Source: Diploptera punctata (Eukaryota; Arthropoda; Insecta; Blattodea; Blaberidae). Taken from it: a DNA stretch of 64,000 nucleotides. The DNA is taken from the NCBI GenBank assembly GCA_030220185.1, contig JASPKZ010009711.1, positions 1-64,000 of the forward strand, read 5' to 3'. Positions 1-10,184 of the stretch are shown here, piece by piece; the first letter of the stretch is position 1; each line of letters begins with the position of its first letter. Position numbers and translations under genes: made by a program. The notes below the pieces were generated by a model, which was given only the letters and a program-made list of their open reading frames with translations, ran no database searches and was not told the DNA's origin.

Positions 1-441
1 TGAAACAGGCAGGGGCGTTGAGTTTGGATAATATTACTCACCATCCCCCAGTCTAATACAGGGGCGTCGAGTCAAGAAAAGATTACTCTCCATCCCCTAG
101 TTGAATACAGTAAGATAACATGGCTGGAAAATTCCAGTCTTCATACGTAACTTTAGAAGAGATATGTCCTTATTTGGAAATGAGGGTGATACATTCCAAC
201 TCAGCGTCCATGCCACGCCCGCTTATCAGAGGGTTTATAACGGCTGATGCTCTCGGCATCAGGGCTTATTCTTCATGGTTCCGACCTCGTCTCTATGACA
301 GTTAGAGACACAATATTGTAACTTTTTAATCATCGTCTTTAATAAATATATTAAATCAAGTTCTGCATTCACTGGAGTTCTTGGACTCACAACGAATCCT
401 ACTTCAAATTGTCTGATCTACCCGAGGGCCAGGTCACGACA
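1..441 (+). mobile_element. LTR of an LTR retrotransposon, 5' edge cut by the window
   Basis: An inverted copy of the whole stretch lies at 52601-53034, which defines it as a repeat. LTR hallmarks in order are a TATA-like TTTATAA at 234-240, a perfect hairpin CTGATGC/GCATCAG at 244-262, a polyadenylation signal AATAAA at 341-346 and a 3' terminus ending in ACA at 441. The similarity stops sharply at 441, where LINE-A sequence resumes in mid-element, so the LTR was inserted into that LINE. About 15 bases of the LTR are probably missing to the left. It is probably a solo LTR because no primer-binding site or gag/pol follows. Confidence 0.7.
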
Positions 442-640
442 GCTTCTTGTAGGAAAACCACAGGGAAAATGCCCAGTTGGTAGACCAAGAATGAGGTGGG
501 AGAATAGCATTAACCATGATTTGAGGGAAGTAGATTATAAAGGGAAAATTCGAAAACATTAGCTCAGGTTAGAGATGTATGGAGAGCTTATGCCCGCGCG
601 GCCATGAACCTAGGGATTCGATAGTGCCAGTGAGTTAGAG
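442..640 (+). mobile_element. LINE-A (RTE-like) 3' fragment
   Basis: This is the last part of the non-LTR retrotransposon ORF plus its 3' end. It encodes a degenerate version of the C-terminal peptide PRMRWEN...DLREVDY...RDVWRAYARAAMN seen in nine other copies here. It starts exactly at the LTR junction at GCTTCTTGTAGG, a point that in other copies is internal, so the missing 5' part should lie beyond the window start. The frame is broken. Confidence 0.75.
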
Positions 641-689
641 TTGGTTTGGGGAGCTCGATGATGAAATTATACATATTCGCAGACATAAA

Positions 690-745
690 TCGCCTGATTT
701 GAATATTATCGAACCAATATGGTCTGTATTGAAAACCAGAACAGT
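690..745 (+). pseudogene. Tc1/mariner transposase C-terminal scrap
   Basis: One frame reads SPDLNIIEPIWSVLKTR. This matches the known SPDLNPIEHLWSVLK signature around the third catalytic acidic region of Tc1/mariner transposases. A stop follows within about 15 codons, and nothing upstream is recognisable. It is a relic only. Confidence 0.6.
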
Positions 746-1189
746 CCACAGATGAAGCGAATGAAAGTGCGGGACGAGGTACGAGAGGGTAAATCCAACA
801 AATCATGCCCACAAATAAAGGGACAGTCACATATCACGCATCAGTGTGGTTCATTTCAGGCGTATTCTACTGACGATTTTGCATCAGACTTGGAACTAGC
901 ACGCCCGCCGAGAGACTGAAAAATTCAGATGGTACAATCCCTCATGACGTAATATGCTGCCTAAAAATTCCTCGTGTTGATTTATTCTGAGCTGTGGACT
1001 GTAGGCCTATATCAAAATGAATTGGAGTAGCTTATTTTTGAAAATATATAGAATCTAGCAGAATACCATCCGGCATAAAATTTACATGCATCAATTACAG
1101 GAGGACAGAAACTGTTTTCGACGCCAGACGCTGTCCTAACCATACTAGGTGCGTAGCCTATTCATGTTATGTCCATCTCCTATCATAGG
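746..1189. other. No recognised feature
   Basis: Unassigned sequence. A 66-residue open frame crosses 719-919 but shows no motif and begins inside the transposase scrap. Confidence 0.5.
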
Positions 1190-1335
1190 TCAACTCATCG
1201 AGCTTAACGTAACAATCATGACTGCCTACGGATTCGATGTTCGCGGGTTCATGCCCGGTCGAGGTCGATAGATCTATTCAGGGAGTAAAATTGTTATGTA
1301 CGGCTTCAGAACAACAATGTATGTTACCTGTTTTA
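1190..1335 (+). mobile_element. tRNA-derived SINE, degenerate
   Basis: A B-box-like GCGGGTTCATGCCC lies about 45 bases downstream of an A-box-like GAGCTTAACG, followed by a short non-tRNA tail. This is the usual head of a pol III SINE. No second copy was found in the window, so the ends are uncertain. Confidence 0.4.
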
Positions 1336-1754
1336 AATTTCTGACGCATAACTCGAACCACCTCTGGTATAAGGGTTTCAACCCCACAAGCCTATTTCCG
1401 GCTTTATTGCAGCCTAATTTTCTTTGCGTTTAGAGTCTGGAACGTGGTCCACTCAACATGCTTAGCGCAGCTATGTAGATTTTGATGTAAGTAGCGCAAT
1501 GCAGCCGAGAAAACTAAAATTATGGTTAAAGGACAGAACAGAAACGAAGTCAATCGGCCTTGGTTTTAAAGTGTTGTATGTTGGATTTTTAGTAGTTCAA
1601 ACCTGAACTAAGAGGCCTCTAAAACAAACTTTCTCTGCTCTTTCACCACCGTTTTGAATCGCAAAGGTAAATACAATGATTTGACGTATTAAATAAATTC
1701 TTAATACTATACATTATTCTTCTTACTAATAATCCACGTATAACTTTTATACCA
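1336..1754. other. No recognised feature
   Basis: AT-rich sequence in which no open frame, tRNA-like block or repeat matching elsewhere in the window was seen. Confidence 0.5.
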
Positions 1755-2161
1755 GAAGAGATACTAGATTGAAGTTTTATAAAACATTGGCAGTTCCTGC
1801 ATTATCTTATGGGAGTGAAACTTGGGTAATGACCAAAAAAAATGCAAAGTAGAATGCAAAGCGTAGAAATGAACTTCCTTAGAAGAACAAAAGGATGCAC
1901 AAGAATGGATCGGTTAAAGAATGAAGATAGAAGAACAGAGTTACATATATCCATTAAATGATAAAATCAAAGGATATAGAGAAAAATGGTTTAGACATGT
2001 AGAAAGAATGAACGTAACAAGATTACCAAAAGCAGCATTTAACTACAAGTCAAGAGGTTCAAGGAATGTAGGAGGGCCAGTAAAAAGATGGACAGAACAA
2101 CTGTGAGGCGGAACAGGCAATTTACCTAGCCTGTGAAGTGAAGAAGAAGAAGAAGAAGAAG
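1755..2161 (+). mobile_element. LINE-B 3' end with (GAA)n tail
   Basis: Broken frames give ALSYGSETWVMTKKNAK, then MNFLRRTKGCTRMDRLK, then WFRHVERMNVTRLPKAAFNY and GPVKRWTEQL. This order (SETW, FLRR, RHVERM) is the post-reverse-transcriptase region of many arthropod LINE ORFs. The ORF stops near 2106 and is followed by a GAAGAAGAA tail at 2138-2160. The element is 5' truncated. Confidence 0.7.
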
Positions 2162-2644
2162 TATTTTATACCAGGTTTATACACATCTTAAATCAAAATT
2201 TTACTATAAAAAACTGTATGCTATACAGTGTATAAGCTATACAGTGTGTAAGAAGTGTATAACTTAGCATGGGAATCGTCATAAGTTACATGTTTTTGCC
2301 CATGTATATATAACACGACAAAATAGCGGACTCTATGATTAGCTAATTGTTGTGTTATCGAGCAAATGTTCCTTGAATTTCGTATAAAATTTTAACGACT
2401 ACTTGATGGATATACAAGGCATAGATACAATTAATGCACGTGCAAGGAAAATAAAGCGTTATCAAATGCCTTTTGTTCCATTCAATATCGATGGTAAAGA
2501 TTTTAAAATGGAATATAGATTCACAAAATAATATAATATGTATTGTATAATGTAACAGCTGCTGAGAGAGAAGATTTAATCGGGATGTAGTTAAAAAAAT
2601 GTATACATACTGATATAAAAGTAATTTCTTAATCACGAATTTTC
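2162..2644. other. No recognised feature
   Basis: AT-rich. It contains a short local repeat of GCTATACAGTGT near 2218-2252. The 93-residue minus-strand frame at 2355-2636 has no motif and is judged spurious. Confidence 0.5.
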
Positions 2645-2970
2645 ACTAGTCCCATGGTCTTGTGGTCAGAGGTTTTTACTACAGTTCTTGAGGTCCCACG
2701 TTCAATTCCCATCAGACCACAGAAATGTTTTCTTAGAGAGTTATTCTTGTGGTCGCCCATGTTCCGTCATTTAGGTTAAGTTTAGGTTTAAGGTCTCTAA
2801 TGGTACTTACATTATTATAAATTGTTTTTTCATCATTATTAGTTAATGAATTAATCAAGTTTTAGTTTATTATATTACCGGGACCATTATTTTATTACAT
2901 TTTATACTTTATCTTCGGTATTATTCATCATCCATCAGGGTAACGTAACTCTATCTTCTCGAATTTTTAT
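2645..2970 (+). mobile_element. SINE-C
   Basis: The tRNA-like head (CCCATGGTCTTGTGGTCAG, then B-box-like CCACGTTCAATTCCCAT) matches in reverse the head at 26220-26305. The tail carries GGTTAAGTTTAGGTTTAAG, then CATCATCCATCAGGGTAACG, which is the SINE-C tail also seen at 41560-41700. Degenerate. Confidence 0.6.
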
Positions 2971-3188
2971 TCATAATACTCATTATTAGTTGCAGAGTTC
3001 AGCACTTTTTGTATTTTTATTTTTATTTAAAGACGCCTTTAACATCTAGGTCATATAGCGTCTATTTATTCATTACTTGTAATTTTTATTTATATTTAAT
3101 TATATAATGAATTGATGAATATGATTAAAATAATTCTAAATTAAAATATAAAATTATGGAATATTCAACTTATTTAATTATTTAACTG

Positions 3189-3218
3189 TAGCGCTTTCGG
3201 GACTTGTCCCATCATCGG
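3189..3218 (-). ncRNA. Hammerhead-ribozyme-like core, PLE copy 1 left arm
   Basis: On the minus strand: CCGATGA (the consensus CUGANGA with U4 changed to C), a stem II of GGGA/TCCC, GAAA, the palindrome AGCGCT, then A. The order matches the hammerhead core. The U4 change probably weakens or kills activity. Confidence 0.45.
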
Positions 3219-3642
3219 CAGGATTCAAAATTGGTGTTTCACTGAAGATCTGGTAGAAGGGGTTACATGTCTTGGGTTCGTTTTCGTTTATCAGATTGTC
3301 GTTCTTGTGAGCTGTTTTCATGATTTCCATCTCCTCGAGTACGTTCATCTTCGCTGGATTATTTTCTCTGTGCATTACTGTTAGGGGTGTTTTCAATATT
3401 TAACATGCGATGTCCTTCATGGATAACGTGTTTTGCATAGCTTGAAGGACATCGCATGTTAAATATTGAAAACACCCTAACAGTAATGCACAGAGGAAAT
3501 AATCCAGCGAAGAAAAATGTACTCGAAGAGATGGAAATCATGAAAGCAGCTCACAACAACGACAATCTGAAAAACGAAAATGAACCCAATACATGTAACC
3601 CCCTCTACCGGATCTTCAGTGAAACACCAGTTTTGAATCCTG

Positions 3643-3672
3643 CCGATGATGGGACAAGTCCCGAAAGCGCTA
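3643..3672 (+). ncRNA. Hammerhead-ribozyme-like core, PLE copy 1 right arm
   Basis: Mirror copy: CCGATGA 3643-3649, stem II GGGA/TCCC, GAAA 3663-3666, palindrome AGCGCT 3666-3671, A at 3672. CAG follows and CTG precedes the core, giving the start of stem I. Confidence 0.45.
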
Positions 3673-3877
3673 CAGTTAAACAATTAATTAAGTTGAGGAG
3701 ACGGACTTTCCAGGTGAATATTCCATAATTTTATATTTTAATTTTGAATAATGCCTCAACGGAACACATCATGAATCTTATATAAGTTGATAAATTAATT
3801 CTGTAATGAGATTCCAATCCAGATTTTGCCTTGAAGATCGAATAATCCAAAAACAAAAATAATAATCTATGGGGTTG

Positions 3878-3956
3878 TTCGGCACCGGGATTTGAAACCG
3901 GAACCTCTCGAAAATGATTCTCATACGTTACCGATTGAGCCAAGTCGCTCAATAAT
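3878..3956 (-). mobile_element. tRNA-derived SINE head
   Basis: The minus strand has an A-box-like TGGCTCAATCGGTAACG and a B-box-like GGTTTCAAATCCC at tRNA spacing. No CCA end or good acceptor pairing was found, so it is read as a SINE head or tRNA relic. Confidence 0.45.
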
Positions 3957-4204
3957 TTGATTTTTTTCTTCTATGTAAAATAGCATGAAAATAGCTCTGA
4001 CGTCAACAGTGATGATTATAATGACGTAAGCTTATAAGAATGATACTGTAATCCAGCCTTTGTACATCGTCTATCAGTAAGGGAATTATATATGATCTAT
4101 TCAAGGGTTGTACAATGTATAACTAAACTGATGAAAGCTATATAAGTGATTTGTATTAGTAAGACTGCATATTATGCAGCAGACACCGGTTTTATTACTA
4201 TAAA
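3957..4204. other. No recognised feature
   Basis: AT-rich filler between two SINEs. Confidence 0.5.
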
Positions 4205-4837
4205 ATAAATAAATACCCTCAATTCGTGTCCAACTTAGGGTCGGGTCGAGGAATGAGATGAGATGAAGCCCCTGTATTTATAGTGATCTGTGAACTACAA
4301 GGGTGCTGGTCGACCATCCTTGACCCACCGTCACAGGGGCGGAAGAACGAAATGAAACGAAATGGATGAGATGAGTATGGAGAAATAAAAATCTCCAAGC
4401 GCGACAGGCCTAGAAGGCCCTTGGCCTACCAGCCGCTGCTGGTCTCACGTCCATGTGTGTTCAGAGGTAGACGATCTAAGGCAGTGTAGGGGTGACATGT
4501 GGTCAGCTGTCTTCTGAACCTGGAGTCGCTACTTATTGTAGCTACCCAAATGTCTCACGATGCTGGATGAGTACAAGTCTCATACTGGCCGAAATTCCAT
4601 GAGAAAATTTCTTCCCCCATGGGGACTCTAACTATGCAAGTCCCATAGCCCGGCGTCAAAGGCTTCTTGCCTTAACCACTCGGCTACGGCGCGGGACATG
4701 GAGAAATGGTGGAATGAAATTTGTGGCAGGGAAAACGGGAGAAAAACCTGCCGAAGCTCCGTTTCGTCCCACCACGAAACCCACATGGAGTGAACGAGAT
4801 TCGATCTCGGGACCCCACCAGTGAGAGACACGAGCTC
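4205..4837 (-). mobile_element. SINE-E, interrupted by SINE-F
   Basis: Matches the reverse complement of the full copy at 30743-31097: tail (AAATA)n and CCTCAATTCGTG at the left, and GAGATTCGATCTCGGGACC at the tRNA-like head on the right. The head lacks its first part. The copy is split at 4386/4698 by a 311-bp insertion flanked by a 10-bp duplication. Confidence 0.85.
4387..4697 (-). mobile_element. SINE-F inserted in SINE-E, with TSD
   Basis: Flanked by direct repeats ATGGAGAAAT at 4377-4386 and 4698-4707; the uninterrupted SINE-E at 30.9 kb has this site once. The minus-strand head has GCGCCGTAGCCGAGTGGTTA (tRNA A-box-like). A related full copy is at 43642-43991. This is a clean target-primed insertion. 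Confidence 0.9.
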
Positions 4838-5326
4838 CAGTTTTACTTCTATGACCAGGAAAACAAAAGTAACAGTTAACTGGTTTAAAACTTCAATGCT
4901 GTAAACGTGTACATTTAATTTCTAGGAATTTGATTTTTATTGTTATACTTTTTTGAAAAGCCGAAGTGAATGGGGGGAGGGGCAGAGCAACCTAAAATTT
5001 ACTAGCTACTGGTAAAACAGTGATTGTACAATAGACATGGTCCACCTGGTGTGTAAAGGTTCATTAGAGCGAAAAAATGGATTCCCATAACATTCGTGTC
5101 GGACACAATGTAGACTCCACGCTGTGTCAACGGTTCTGTGGTCAGCGAGAGTCGGAACTTTTTAACATGTAAATGCTGAGTGACCCCTATCACTCTAAAT
5201 ACTATGCTGCTTTCACTTGATTCCTGTAACGTTGTATAATAATCAACTATACTTTTTCTGAAAGATACAGAATAAATTAAAGTTAACAGAAGCATACTTT
5301 CATGATATCCATTGTTAGCCAGGAAC
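4838..5326. other. No recognised feature
   Basis: Unassigned. A 97-residue minus-strand frame at 5002-5295 has no motif I recognise. Confidence 0.5.
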
Positions 5327-5435
5327 TATCAAGCAAGAGGAAGGCGTGATGTTGGAAGACCTAGAAGACGTTGGGCTGATGCAATATGAAGTCGGAACGG
5401 GCAATTGCCTAATCCCTGGAATGATGATGATGATG
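5327..5435 (+). mobile_element. LINE 3' end with (ATG)n tail
   Basis: The frame reads NYQARGRRDVGRPRRRWADAI before a stop. This is the arginine-rich GRPRRRW motif at the C-terminus of many LINE ORFs. A short 3' region ends in ATGATGATGATGAT at 5421-5435. Confidence 0.6.
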
Positions 5436-5555
5436 ATACTTTCATGAAACAATATGATTGCTCAAATTAGACCTAGGAAGTATTGCCATAAAACACTAAC
5501 GTTTTCAATAGAGATTAGAGGGGAAAAACTAATTAAATAGACTAAAATATTTTTT

Positions 5556-5868
5556 ACCGCTGTGGTCTCGAGGTAGCGTGCTGCCTTGTCACGCAGCGGG
5601 CCCGGGTTCGATTCCCGGTCGGGACAGACTCTTGGATGAGGTTTTTTTTCGAAATGTTTCCTCACCTGCAAGACAAATGTCAGGAAGCTTAGGACCCAAC
5701 GGTCCCCGAAAATCATCCTTATCATTATTAACATCATCCTTCACCGGTGAGAAAAGCAACGGGAAGCTACCACACCTATAATTCCCTAGTAAAGCTGCAA
5801 AGCACAGCATGAAAATGTTATGATTGCAGTGAAGACCTACCCTCGGTCAGAATTACTATGGATGGATA
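5556..5868 (+). mobile_element. SINE-A, full length
   Basis: tRNA-like head GCTGTGGTCTCGAGGTAGCG with B box GGGTTCGATTCC, a body with CCTCACCTGCAAGACAAATG, a CATCATCC run, then GGGAAGCTACCACACC and an ATGGATGGAT tail. This is the commonest SINE of the window. TSDs are not clear here. Confidence 0.9.
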
Positions 5869-5873
5869 TTAAA

Positions 5874-6256
5874 TCCACCGCTGTGGTATCGGGGTAGCGT
5901 CGCTGCCTCGTACGCAGCCGGCCCGGGTTCGATCCCCGGTCGGGAGAAGTTTCTTGGTTTTTCCTCGCCTGTAAGACAAAAGTCAGGAAACTTCAAGGCC
6001 AAACATTCTCCGAACATCATGTGGCCGTCATCATCACTGTATTCGCCATGTTTAGTATAAATGTGTGTTTCGACTTAATAATGTGTTATATCGGAGGAGG
6101 CCCTGATATTGAACTGACCCCTCATTCGGGAGGCCTTCCATGTCCTTGTGTGAACAAAAAAAGTATGTGTGTGATCCATAGTTCAAAATCTCTCTCCCTA
6201 CAGGTCATGCCACTGAAAGGCCTGGGTGGGGTGTGGCATGTAAAATTACCTTTATA
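5874..6256 (+). mobile_element. SINE-B: SINE-A-like head with a different tail
   Basis: The head (CACCGCTGTGGTATCGGGG, B box GGGTTCGATCC) and body resemble SINE-A. After about 6085 a new 3' part begins: CATTCGGGAGGCCTTCCATG, then GTGATCCATAGTTC and TGTGGCATGTAAA. The same 3' part is at 7820-7983 and 38866-39005. It lies tail-to-head with the preceding SINE-A. Confidence 0.8.
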
Positions 6257-6265
6257 TATAGTAAA

Positions 6266-6574
6266 GTAAAGTAAAGTAAAGTGATCCCACAACAGGCCCG
6301 GAGGCCCTTGGGGTAGTAGGAGGTTAAGGCTCCCACTTTTTCTAGACAATCGGCACTTTATGTCAGCCGGGTTGTCAGCCCTGCGTGACGGCCGCCTTTA
6401 CCCCCAGAACAAGCGTCTGGTACTCATTTCCGTTAGAGGCATAGTCGACCCCAGGGCCATGTGCCGCGCCAGAAGATTTGGGGTCAGTTTAAAAATCCTG
6501 ACCCCAACGGGACTTGAACCCTCGACCCTCCGGCTTGTAGCTCAGTGCCTTAACCACTACGCTACGGCGTGCCC

Positions 6575-6577
<3 letters not shown>
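6266..6577 (-). mobile_element. SINE-G
   Basis: Near-identical to 34008-34310 and 61212-61508. The minus-strand tRNA-like head is at 6500-6577 (GTAGCGTAGTGGTTAAGGC and GGTTCAAGTCC). The 3' tail is a (CTTTA)n run, seen on the plus strand as TAAAGTAAAGTAAAG. The right end runs into (AT)n. Confidence 0.9.

Positions 6578-6614
<37 letters not shown>
6577..6614. repeat. (AT)n microsatellite
   Basis: Uninterrupted TA dinucleotides joining SINE-G to repeat X. Confidence 0.95.
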
Positions 6615-6617
<3 letters not shown>

Positions 6618-7250
6618 TGTCTGTCTGTCCTTTATGCGCTGCAATACCGTTCATCCGATTGTCATGGGGCTTTTTCCAAAATGTTCAGGAGTTTCCCGGG
6701 AAGATTTAGCTATAAGGGAGTTATATTACTCAACCCCTTTACCCTAAAAATCACCCTTTATAGAAAAAAGACGCGTTTTCCGGATTTTTTTAACGCTTAA
6801 ATGGCTCAATGCTGCCTAAGTCATAACATATACACCAAATTAATGTACTCAGAATTGAATATCTACAAAAATCTACAAAAACGTCCGCGATAGCATATGT
6901 CTATTTTTTACGGATAACTCACAGTAACCATTTTTATCTTTCAGCTCACTGATGCCAAGAAGATCGGGAAGACTAGATTCCCGGGCAAGTGTACCAGCGC
7001 ACAGCGGGTATACTTTTACGGATAACTCACAATAATCATTTTTGTCTTTAGCTCATTTATGCCAAGAAGATAGGGATAAGTAGATTCCCGGGCAACGCCG
7101 GGTAATCGGCACGGGGTATCTAAAAATAATTACAATATAAATGTATAATTTTCTTTTTACTTATTCAACTAAACATGAAAACACATTTCATAAAATTAGC
7201 GTAATAACGCATGCCGGGTATTAGCTAATTTATTATAAGTACGGTAAATA
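6615..7250 (+). repeat. Interspersed repeat X, copy 1
   Basis: Begins GAATGTCTGTCTGTCCTTTA, with GGGGCTTTTTCCAAAATGTT, and ends GCCGGGTATTAGCTAATTTA. It contains two tandem modules of about 112 bp (starting near 6903 and 7015), each with TTACGGATAACTCACA, GCCAAGAAGAT and GATTCCCGGGCAA. Other copies are at 32545-34620, 49288-50075 and 57370-58135. The class is unknown and no coding capacity was seen. Confidence 0.75.
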
Positions 7251-7652
7251 TTTCAGTACGTCATTTGGTAGTAAAGGATTTTATGTTTGTGAAGTCTTCA
7301 TGGTATATTATTGATATATTTCATTAGTAATACTGCAAATAATTGTCCCTGCGTGCGTATTGATGAAATTATCGAACAATGGCAATTTTTCTAAGAATAT
7401 ATTTTCAATTTCGCAATGTATTTAACTGAATATATAGAACTTACGACAAAAGAGGATTCCCTAATTTAGTGGTAATCCAAGCTGTCACTGATAATAACTG
7501 AAAGCACTTATAAGAGTTGGAAAAATTGTTATTTTTTCTGATTACGATAGAGACTTTCATAATCAATTATGCTAACTATGATGTCAAGATGTATGTTATA
7601 AAATATTATTATACCTTACACCAAATTTAAAAACAGATTACAGAGTAGTTCT
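7251..7652. other. No recognised feature
   Basis: AT-rich, without open frames or repeats recognised. Confidence 0.5.
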
Positions 7653-7983
7653 ACAGTCTCCGCTGTGGGCTGTGTAACATCGTTACCTTGGATGCCAGTG
7701 TATTCAGGTTCGATCCCCGACTGAGCAAAGTTTTCTAGATAAAGTTTTCGAAACTTCTCTTACTTCATACAAATGTCAGAAAACTTTAAGGCCCAATGAA
7801 GTGTCCATATTGTCTCGAGATTGGTCCTGCAATTTTTATGATTAGGCTCTGCTCATCCGTGGGGATCTTCCATGGCTTTGTGTGGCCAAAAATGAATGTA
7901 TGTAATTCAAAGTTAAAAATCATCTCACGACATGTCGTGCCTTTTATGGCATGGGAGACGTAGGCCATGCTAAAAAGCTGCAA
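7653..7983 (+). mobile_element. SINE-B
   Basis: Degenerate head (TCCGCTGTGGGCTGTG, B box AGGTTCGATCCCC), a body with CAAATGTCAG, then the SINE-B tail with ATCTTCCATGGCTTTGTGTG and ATGGCATGGGAGACG. More diverged than 5874-6256. Confidence 0.75.
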
Positions 7984-8008
7984 AGGAAGATGTTAATAAT
8001 AAATAATA

Positions 8009-8449
8009 GTTTTAAAAAACTAAAACAACACGCTTTATCAGAAAACCGAACTAAAAAATGAAAAATAATTTTAATTTCCAACACGCTTCGGATAAAATTA
8101 AAGTGGTAACCTCCAACACATTTAGAAAAAAAGAGGAGTTATCTACAAAAAAAAATAATTTTACCATCAAAAGAGTGGAGTGCTTTTTATGGTTTTTACA
8201 TTTTCTTGTTAGAGACTTTACTTTTACCAATATCTGTTTATTATCAAATATATTAATTGATATAGAGCACCACACGCTTTTGATGGTAATTTTTTTTTTG
8301 GCGATAACTCTAGTTTTATTCTAAATGTGTTGGAGATTATTTTTTTGTTGACCACATTAATTTTATCCCAAGCGTGTTGGAAATTTTAAATTATTTTTCA
8401 TTTTTTAGTTCGGTTTTCTAATAAAACGTGTTGTTCTAGTTTTTTAAAC
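8009..8449. mobile_element. Foldback (long-TIR MITE-like) element
   Basis: Two inverted arms of about 175-190 bp run from GTTTTAAAAAACTAAAACAA on the left to its complement ending near 8449, with a spacer of about 75 bases. Within the arms the motif AACACGCTT(T/C), or close variants, recurs about every 50 bases. No transposase is encoded. Flanks are AT-rich and no convincing TSD is visible. Confidence 0.75.
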
Positions 8450-8571
8450 GATTATTTATTTTAAACTATTGTTTATTTTTTAGTTTTAATATTTTATAGA
8501 ATAAGATAAAAATATCTTTAAATTCGATACTATTGTAGTATGAACTAAAAGTAATACTCTACTAAAAAAAA

Positions 8572-8661
8572 TCCTCCGGGTCGGATTTGAACCAGCGACC
8601 TATGGATTACTGAAATTTATACCACTACAGTCCACCGCTCTACCAACTGACCTCTTACAAC
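8572..8661 (-). pseudogene. tRNA-Tyr (GTA) pseudogene with intron
   Basis: The minus strand has the animal tRNA-Tyr pattern: AGTTGGTAGAGCGGTGGACT, anticodon GTA, a 17-nt intron beginning after GTAG, then ATCCATAGGTCGCTGG and TTCAAAT. The anticodon stem GTGGA/TCCAT is intact. The 5' acceptor strand does not pair with the 3' strand (CCGGAGG), and the T stem has a C-A mismatch. Hence it is a broken gene or an isolated tRNA-derived copy. Confidence 0.7.
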
Positions 8662-8954
8662 GTTTGAGTAAGAAGTTGATAAGTCCGCAACCTATTATAC
8701 CGGTTTTTTATTATTTTGATTTTCTGCTGATTCTGGCCAGTATTTTAGAAATATTTATGAAATTATTGTATTGTCATTGGTCCTTTACAAGTATACGAGG
8801 TTTCAAGTCGATCCAATGATTTTAAGTGGGTGAAAATCGCGTTGAAATATTCCGCTACATAGATACAGGTCAAGCTAATATAAAGCGTGTAAAAAGAGAG
8901 AAACTCTATAAAAATACATTAATTTAATAATACAATTAATCAGTGTTACCACTC
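8662..8954. other. No recognised feature
   Basis: AT-rich filler. Confidence 0.5.
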
Positions 8955-9176
8955 CTCCAATATTCAACTTTTTACTAGAGCATTCCATCAAATCTTTAGA
9001 GGATGAAGAAAGCGTACAACTCAATGGTATTAATAAATATTAGTTTATGCTGATGATAGGCGATAGCGAAGAGATCATAAGGACCAACATGCACACTATG
9101 AGTAATCCAAGAAATAGGGGCTGGAAGGAAACATCAATAACACTAAATTTATGGCCACACATAGAAATACATTATA
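8955..9176 (+). mobile_element. LINE-A reverse transcriptase fragment, 5' side of a split copy
   Basis: Encodes LEHSIKSLEDEESVQLNG and then the catalytic Y-A-D-D at 9046-9057. It continues to the sequence around ACATTATATA, where a DNA transposon interrupts it; the same LINE resumes at 11708. Frames are broken. Confidence 0.8.
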
Positions 9177-9514
9177 TAGGGTACCCACAAAGTAACTATC
9201 CATTTTGCGGAAAACGTACACTTAGCGACAAGAAGAATGAGCCGCTTCAAAAAGCAGAGTTCTTGTTATGGCCCACTGCGCATACTCGAAAAACCATAGC
9301 TGAGGTTCACGAGGTAACGCACTGTTAAATGTTTTAAATACGCTGTATTTGGATTTAATGGTCTTAAATAGTTAAAGAACAGTGAAGAAGACATGTTTCT
9401 AGATATTTAAGAGTGTTGCACAAATGCAATATTACTCAAATTGCGACATTTTAAATAAAGTTCAACTCTCGTTCATAGTGTAAAAGTAAACACGGCAACT
9501 AGTATCAGACGTTC

Positions 9515-9605
9515 GAATAGCGTAGATGGTTAAACTACTTACGACAAGATGAAATGTATGTGAAAGCCAGGGTTCAAATCCTCCAATTTTTTTATTTATT
9601 TGTAT
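9515..9605 (+). mobile_element. tRNA-derived SINE head
   Basis: A-box-like TAGCGTAGATGGTTAAAC and B box GGGTTCAAATCC at tRNA spacing, followed by a T-rich stretch. No cloverleaf acceptor. Confidence 0.5.
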
Positions 9606-9954
9606 TTTCGCAAAATACATCCTATAATATTTAATTCCTGCCACATAATCTACGTTCACTTTACACTATCTTAAGTAATATTCCTGCCTCTGTAACAATA
9701 TTTAGCTACCGGTATAAATTTAATTGTACGTGCAGTACCACGTTTTAATAATAATGCTATAAATGTATGTAAAAAAAATATAATATAGCTTCATATATTT
9801 ATGTGTTTATTTATTTATTTATTACGTATTAGTGAGGAAAAAGTTTCAACCTTCAATTAAAATATTTAGTTTATATATGTCAAGTCCATCATAATAATAG
9901 CTCATAGATGATGGACAATAATAAAAAATAATTATTTTATCCGCCATCTATAAA

Positions 9955-10028
9955 TATAATAATAATAATAATTATAATAAAATATATAATAATAATAATA
10001 ATAAAATATAATAATAATGATAATAATA

Positions 10029-10072
<44 letters not shown>

Positions 10073-10120
10073 TATATAGTAATAATAGTAATAATAATAA
10101 TAGTAATAATAATAATAGTA

Positions 10121-10152
<32 letters not shown>

Positions 10153-10155
10153 GTA
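9955..10155. repeat. (ATA)n microsatellite
   Basis: AAT/ATA trinucleotide array with AT and AGTAAT variants. The leucine/isoleucine-only minus-strand frame across it is not a gene. Confidence 0.95.
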
Positions 10156-10184
10156 TATATCAATTGATGTGAAGAATGGGGATC

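Larger units (their letters stand above)
3125..3755. mobile_element. Penelope-like element (PLE) foldback, copy 1
   Basis: This is a near-perfect inverted repeat with arms of roughly 280 bp meeting around a loop of about 20 bases near 3425-3447. The right arm encodes MLNIENTLTVMHRGNNPAKK and then LEEMEIMKAAHNN on the plus strand; the left arm encodes the same on the minus strand, preceded by YAKHVIHEGHR. This is the type of sequence that follows the GIY-YIG endonuclease of PLEs (FAKHLIEx.H..x.IENT...LH). A CTCAACGG motif near 3752-3759 recurs at the ends of the other PLE copies. The rest of the element is absent. Confidence 0.7.

Noticed and set aside
3456..3728. 90-residue ORF as a cellular gene
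   Set aside because: It lies in one arm of an inverted repeat and has the PLE post-GIY-YIG layout.
6360..6800. 146-residue plus-strand ORF
   Set aside because: It runs across the antisense of SINE-G, an (AT)n array encoding IYIYIY and the start of repeat X.
9972..10163. Leucine/isoleucine-only ORF resembling membrane segments
   Set aside because: Translation of an (ATA)n microsatellite.
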